Shown here piece after piece: positions 5,736 to 8,458 of a stretch of 8,458 nucleotides of DNA. The notes below the pieces were generated by a model. The model saw only the letters and a list, made by a program, of their open reading frames with translations. It was not told the DNA's origin and made no database searches. Source of the DNA: Nitrososphaerales archaeon (lineage in GTDB: Archaea > Thermoproteota > Nitrososphaeria > Nitrososphaerales > Nitrososphaeraceae); assembly GCA_029237515.1 (NCBI GenBank), contig JARBAV010000222.1, positions 1-8,458 of the forward strand, given 5' to 3'. A program made the position numbers and the translations under genes. Within the stretch, counting starts at the first letter, position 1. Each line of letters opens with the position of its first letter.

Positions 5736-6392
5736 ATGAACAGGGGGATAGTTTTTCGAACTTTACCGTGTGTTTCGTTAGTACTTGCAACCATCTTTTT
5801 TGCCTGGACCACAGTACCAACTACAATAAATGCTCAAGTTAGTGTTCAAGCTGGAGAAGCATCGATGATAGGAAATGGTACTTCTCCGCTCACTGCTTTT
5901 GTGCCTCAGGACGTAGAGATCAACGCTGGAGAAAGTGTAACTTGGACTAATCCAACTCCTGTGGCCGAGCCCCATACCGTTACATTCTTCACCGATGATA
6001 AATTGCTTGCACCTCCTCTAGCACCCTTTACGGTTCCAAATTCAACTGAATTTACTCTCGTTACACAAGGCGCAAATGCTGAGCCATCGATTGTGCCAAG
6101 CAGTGGCAGTGATAATACATCTAAGACTGTAGTAATAGACAATGCTAGATCGTCCAGTCCAGTAGTATTAGATTCAACTGGCAAGAACGTAACATTTTTG
6201 AAACCAAATGCCACATATACGATGCAAGGTGATGAACAATACGTTAATTCAGGCTGGATGTGGCCTGAAGGCGGGGTTCCTCCAGGTGCTCCTTTTCTTG
6301 CAACTTTTACCGTAAAATTTGAGGAACCAGGAACGTATCCTTATCTATGTATAGTTCATCCATGGATGACGGGGAGTGTAACAGTAAACTGA
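5736..6392 (+). CDS. Exported type 1 blue copper protein (plastocyanin/amicyanin-like cupredoxin)
   Basis: Secreted electron carrier with one mononuclear copper site. The signal peptide has hydrophobic core VSLVLATIFFAW and probable cleavage after TTINA, before QVSVQ. Counting from the TTG at 5730, the copper ligands are His82 (EPHTVTF), Cys207, His210 and Met213 in YLCIVHPWM. These are the only two histidines, and the C-x2-H-x2-M spacing is the short amicyanin type. The first His is 125 residues from the Cys, against about 50-65 in plastocyanin or azurin, so roughly 60-75 extra residues (about 95-175, Ser/Thr/Asn-rich) sit between the strands. There is no C-terminal membrane anchor. In ammonia-oxidising archaea such proteins replace cytochromes c as carriers, which is the likely role here. 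AAGAGGAG (5717-5724) is a clear ribosome site: 11 bases before ATG 5736 and 5 before TTG 5730, so the start may be either one. The methionine-rich gene lies upstream. Confidence 0.92.
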   Translation: MNRGIVFRTLPCVSLVLATIFFAWTTVPTTINAQVSVQAGEASMIGNGTSPLTAFVPQDVEINAGESVTWTNPTPVAEPHTVTFFTDDKLLAPPLAPFTVPNSTEFTLVTQGANAEPSIVPSSGSDNTSKTVVIDNARSSSPVVLDSTGKNVTFLKPNATYTMQGDEQYVNSGWMWPEGGVPPGAPFLATFTVKFEEPGTYPYLCIVHPWMTGSVTVN

Positions 6393-6444
6393 AACATTGT
6401 ACGGAATAACCGTGATCTTTTATTGGCTCGTTCCACATGCATCT

Positions 6445-6454
6445 AAAAAATTTT
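6445..6454. terminator. A6T4 element, possible two-way terminator between convergent genes
   Basis: AAAAAATTTT lies 52 bases after the cupredoxin stop. It gives four T on the plus strand, and six T on the minus strand some 235 bases past the end of the winged-helix gene. It could stop either transcript. A shorter TTTT (6418-6421) is nearer the cupredoxin end. Confidence 0.3.
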
Positions 6455-6481
6455 ACAAACTACTTATCTTCTTACTTTGTG

Positions 6482-6552
6482 CATACATGTATGTTCCTTC
6501 ATCCCCTCTAACCTTCATTTAAGATTTTCTGAAATTAGAAACGAACATGTTC
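6482..6552. repeat. Two perfect palindromes sharing an ACATGT core, 60 bases apart
   Basis: CATACATGTATG (6482-6493) and GAACATGTTC (6543-6552) are perfect palindromes whose centres are exactly 60 bases apart. They lie in the gap between the convergent cupredoxin and winged-helix genes, where no promoter is expected. They could be dimer-binding sites for a regulator, but palindromes of 10-12 bases arise a few times by chance in 8 kb. Confidence 0.35.
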
Positions 6553-6643
6553 TAGCACATTTCAAAGTATTGACAAGATTGTGAATAGGACAGCGTGATA
6601 ACAGATTTATTTATTCACAAGTTGCCACTCCAATGTTAAGGGT

Positions 6644-6661
6644 AGGGTTAGTATTAACCCT
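6644..6661. repeat. Inverted repeat AGGGTTA/TAACCCT downstream of the winged-helix gene
   Basis: A perfect 7-bp stem, AGGGTTA (6644-6650) with TAACCCT (6655-6661), around the loop GTAT starts 24 bases past the stop of the minus-strand winged-helix gene. It is the strongest hairpin in the 293-base convergent gap (6393-6685), which otherwise holds no coding frame I can support. It may mark the transcript's 3' end, although no T-run follows it. Confidence 0.4.
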
Positions 6662-6685
6662 GCTTTCCATTCTACAGGAATTCCC

Positions 6686-7039
6686 TTATATTATCAGATT
6701 CTGTTTTAAAGGATCGTCTGAAATAGGTTTCATATCGTTTTCCAACTCGCCGAATATCTGCATGTAGTGACGCCCTTTGTCAGTGATTTCGTAATATTTA
6801 CGTGGATCGAGCCTCTTCGTCTGCTTCCTTTTTAGGAATCCTGATTCGACTAGAGATGTGGTATAGTAATGCATTTGTCTATAAATCAACCCAGCGCCGT
6901 ATTCGATATGCAGTGGCTTGCATAAATAAATAGATGATGGCGACTGGTTTCTCAATTGTACCACTCGCAGAATCTCGTTTACAATTTCATATCTAGAGCG
7001 ATGAGGCTTCTTATGCTTATTCATTACATTCTTGCTCAT
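6686..7039 (-). CDS. Winged-helix DNA-binding regulator (archaeal HTH_45/ArnR1-like)
   Basis: 117-residue cytoplasmic protein from the ATG at 7039, the size of single-domain archaeal winged-helix regulators. Numbered from the ATG, a basic start (SKNVMNKHKKPHRSR) leads to helix RSRYEIVNEILRVV (14-27). A helix-turn-helix follows around YGAGLIYRQMHYYTTSLVESGFL (47-69), then a wing with KYYEITDKGRHYMQIFGELENDM (81-103). The R-x-RYEI-x-x-IL opening and the Y-x-ITDKG wing are typical of the family. The target genes and any signal are unknown, and no sensor domain is present. It is on the same strand as the flavin reductase, 336 bases downstream of it, so co-transcription is doubtful. The start is uncertain: ATG 7024, TTG 7072 and TTG 7096 are in frame. 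The box A near 7099 would place transcription start at about 7073, which even allows a leaderless start at TTG 7072. Confidence 0.82.
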   Translation of the reverse strand: MSKNVMNKHKKPHRSRYEIVNEILRVVQLRNQSPSSIYLCKPLHIEYGAGLIYRQMHYYTTSLVESGFLKRKQTKRLDPRKYYEITDKGRHYMQIFGELENDMKPISDDPLKQNLII

Positions 7040-7093
7040 CGTAGAATTCAAAAAGCCCCGACTCTGCCCCAATTGTATTATGATACATCTACG

Positions 7094-7105
7094 CAATATT
7101 TATGC
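7094..7105 (-). promoter_or_regulatory. Candidate box A of the winged-helix regulator gene
   Basis: Read on the minus strand, GCATAAATATTG is a good box A match. It is about 26 bases before 7073 and some 60 before the ATG at 7039. The rest of the 279-base gap up to the flavin reductase stop (7097-7375) holds a run of seven G (7201-7207) and a plus-strand open frame running into the reductase gene that has no coding features I trust. Confidence 0.4.
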
Positions 7106-7311
7106 CTTTTTTGGGGAAGTTGAGCCATTATTTACCTTCGAAAAGTCACAATGACACTATTTACTAACGGATGTAGGTTCAAGTTTTGGATGTAATAAGC
7201 GGGGGGGTAAAGTATCGCTGAAGGTGTGAAATATGCTTTTTCATGAAAGATATATCTGTCGAAGTGGTAAACCTCCGCTGCGAGCTTCACCAAGTAATAA
7301 AAGAGACGAGG

Positions 7312-7317
7312 AAAAAA
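7312..7317 (-). terminator. Oligo-T run after the flavin reductase gene
   Basis: Six A on the plus strand give TTTTTT on the minus strand, 59 bases past the reductase stop codon. It is a plausible archaeal terminator that would separate this gene from the winged-helix gene. Confidence 0.4.
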
Positions 7318-7375
7318 TTACGTGGAGATCAAACAATACAATAGATATTCAAATATTTCTAAATGGGGATAGGTA

Positions 7376-7939
7376 TCATCTTTTGTGTTTTTCAACGACT
7401 TGTCGTATTCTTTCACGTTCTTCTTGGGAAGGTTTTACTACGTTTGTGTTCATAATGAAGTACTTTCCTCTGTGGTAGGCTAGTGGTGCCTTGTCAGCAT
7501 TATTAGATGCTTCAATGACCTCACCTACAAATGCAGTATGGTCTCCAAGCATAATTTCCTTTGTTAGTGTGCATTCAATATTTACTGCAGCTCCTTTTAT
7601 CATGACAGTCCTAATTTTTTTAGCTTCATAGAATTCAAATCCAAGTTCTTTTAGCGCATCGATCTTGTTGTACTTATTGCCTGTGTATCCACCCGCCACA
7701 CTAGACATTACTGATTGATCGGTGCTACACAGATTCACTCCGAATTCTTTTGTTCGTATTATATTCCCATGGGTTGCCTTATTTGGGGCTATGCAGACAG
7801 CTATCAAACCAGGACTGTAGGATACATGATGAGTCCATTCGCAGGCCATCACATCTGCTCCGAAAGGACCATCACTTGTGATCAGTCCTACATTAGTAAT
7901 GAACTGATTTGATCTTTCATCATTCCAAATTAAATCCAA
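7376..7939 (-). CDS. Flavin reductase-like FMN-binding split-barrel protein
   Basis: 187-residue protein of the flavin reductase-like family, which binds FMN as a dimer and passes electrons from NAD(P)H to flavin or to a partner oxygenase. Motifs in order: NVGLITSDGPFGADVMACEW (16-35), VSYSPGLIAVCIAPNKATHGNI (39-60, the flavin-phosphate region with Thr56), FGVNL (66-70), GDHTAFVGEV (132-141), and PLAYHRGKYF (152-161) near the end. A charged C-terminal helix (EERERIRQVVEKHKR) follows. The partner and true substrate are unknown, and no oxygenase gene is adjacent. The start is TTG at 7939: the frame is open upstream to a TGA but has no ATG or GTG, and the reading MDLIWNDERSNQFITNVGLI agrees with what I recall of archaeal relatives. 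GTGAGAGG (7943-7950) lies only 3 bases before the TTG. A plus-strand open frame over its 3' end is considered spurious. Confidence 0.88.
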   Translation of the reverse strand: MDLIWNDERSNQFITNVGLITSDGPFGADVMACEWTHHVSYSPGLIAVCIAPNKATHGNIIRTKEFGVNLCSTDQSVMSSVAGGYTGNKYNKIDALKELGFEFYEAKKIRTVMIKGAAVNIECTLTKEIMLGDHTAFVGEVIEASNNADKAPLAYHRGKYFIMNTNVVKPSQEERERIRQVVEKHKR

Positions 7940-7975
7940 GAACCTCTCACATCCAGAAGTGTTATGACATCATTA

Positions 7976-7985
7976 TTATTTTTAA
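7976..7985 (-). promoter_or_regulatory. Candidate box A of the flavin reductase gene
   Basis: Read on the minus strand, TTAAAAATAA is centred about 41 bases before the TTG at 7939, giving a transcription start near 7954 and a leader of about 15 bases. The 113 bases between the reductase start and the pseudogene end (7940-8052) contain nothing else I can name beyond a weak GCCG/CGGC pairing (7987-8002). Confidence 0.4.
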
Positions 7986-8052
7986 CGCCGGAAAGAGTCG
8001 GCACTGGATAAACTCTATGTCTATCTGCTGATTCTCAGCCAAGCACTGCACG

Positions 8053-8355
8053 TTATAGCCTAATTTTTGCAGTCTGAATATTCTCCAATTTCTGTTCCAT
8101 TTCTTTCAAATTTAACACTGAAGGATCATTTTCAAGTAGAGTCTGTAGTAGTACTTTAGATCTTCTTTGCCTAAATTAAATACGAATCTCAGTGAAAGTT
8201 CTTTTAGCACTTTGACATCTCTGCAAATGGTACTCCCCTGTACTTTCAGCAACCAGGCGACCTCTGTTTTCTGTATGGTCTTGTGCTAGCATTTGTGCTA
8301 CCTCTTTCTGTGTTCCTCGATATAGTAATTTCAGTTCTTTTGCACGCTCATGCAT
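8053..8355 (-). pseudogene. Broken helix-turn-helix gene, fragments in two frames with an internal deletion
   Basis: No single frame is open, but three pieces read in order on the minus strand. From ATG 8355, frame 1 gives MHERAKELKLLYRGTQKEVAQMLAQDH, an N-terminal coil and start of a helix-turn-helix. From 8267, frame 2 gives TEVAWLLKVQGSTICRDVKV, then a region ending KEDLKYYYR, with a stop at 8112. Back in frame 1, LLENDPSVLNLKEMEQKLE leads to a stop at 8053. The order (RAKELKLL, T-EVA-LLKV-STI-RDVK, DL-YYY, L-N-PSVLN-KE-E-KL) matches a recurrent family of short DNA-binding proteins I recall from Nitrososphaerales, where a longer middle section separates YYYR from the tail. That section appears deleted here. 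Frame 1 also carries a TAA (8176-8178). Before the ATG it is open from a GTG at 8418, apart from a TGA at 8368-8370, so the original gene may have begun upstream. The product is almost certainly non-functional. Confidence 0.7.
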
Positions 8356-8458
8356 AATTCTTGCATTTCATAACTCTTTTCTTTTTAATAAGTTTGCATT
8401 TCTTGCTGGATTCAACACTTTTCAATATTGGATGGTGAATGGATGTATAAATTGAAGA

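Noticed and set aside
5906..6214. Minus-strand open frame of 102 codons inside the cupredoxin gene
   Set aside because: It is a shadow of the cupredoxin, whose copper ligands and signal peptide make the plus strand certain.
7177..7200. GGTTCAAG-like stretch considered as a tRNA T-arm
   Set aside because: No acceptor, D or anticodon stem can be folded around it, and no tRNA is supported anywhere in the window.
7201..7207. Run of seven G considered as a G-quadruplex
   Set aside because: There is only one G-run, and three further tracts nearby are missing.
7233..7478. Plus-strand open frame of 81 codons opposite the flavin reductase 3' end
   Set aside because: Its composition is not protein-like, it overlaps a confident gene on the other strand, and it has no recognisable motif or promoter.

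Overview
The window looks like a piece of an ammonia-oxidising archaeon (Nitrososphaerota, Nitrososphaerales, probably Nitrosocosmicus-like). This rests on several things: AT-rich DNA, box A (TATA)-type elements about 25 bases upstream of starts with few clear Shine-Dalgarno sites, frequent TTG/GTG starts, an exported blue copper protein, an archaeal winged-helix regulator, and alpha/beta hydrolase and flavin reductase sequences of a style I recall from this group. No amo, rRNA or tRNA gene is present, so the assignment is an inference.

Layout, left to right. Bases 1-647 carry the catalytic C-terminal half of an aldehyde dehydrogenase (succinate-semialdehyde dehydrogenase type), cut by the window edge. 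Bases 813-2768 encode a large, non-canonical pyruvate kinase-like protein with an extra N-terminal region, a B domain about twice the usual length and no C-terminal domain. It converges on a pyridoxamine-phosphate-oxidase-fold flavin/F420 protein (2907-3425, minus), whose 5' half is richer in G+C than its surroundings. Divergent from that is an alpha/beta hydrolase (3695-4504), followed by a small acidic protein with its own promoter (4552-4803). Next come two exported proteins in tandem: a very methionine-rich protein (5049-5603) and a cupredoxin (5736-6392). They look like a periplasmic copper-handling pair, each with its own promoter. After a 293-base convergent gap with palindromes there are two minus-strand genes, a winged-helix regulator (6686-7039) and a flavin reductase (7376-7939). 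The last 500 bases hold a broken minus-strand helix-turn-helix gene in two reading frames.

How the genes fit together: there is no long operon. Most genes appear to be single transcription units with their own promoters and oligo-T ends. The only convincing functional neighbourhood is the methionine-rich protein plus cupredoxin. The flavin reductase, the PPOX-fold protein and the aldehyde dehydrogenase are general redox enzymes whose substrates cannot be read from the sequence. The most unusual items are the pyruvate kinase-like protein, the methionine-rich protein, and the decayed helix-turn-helix gene. I found no CRISPR array, insertion sequence, attachment site or origin.
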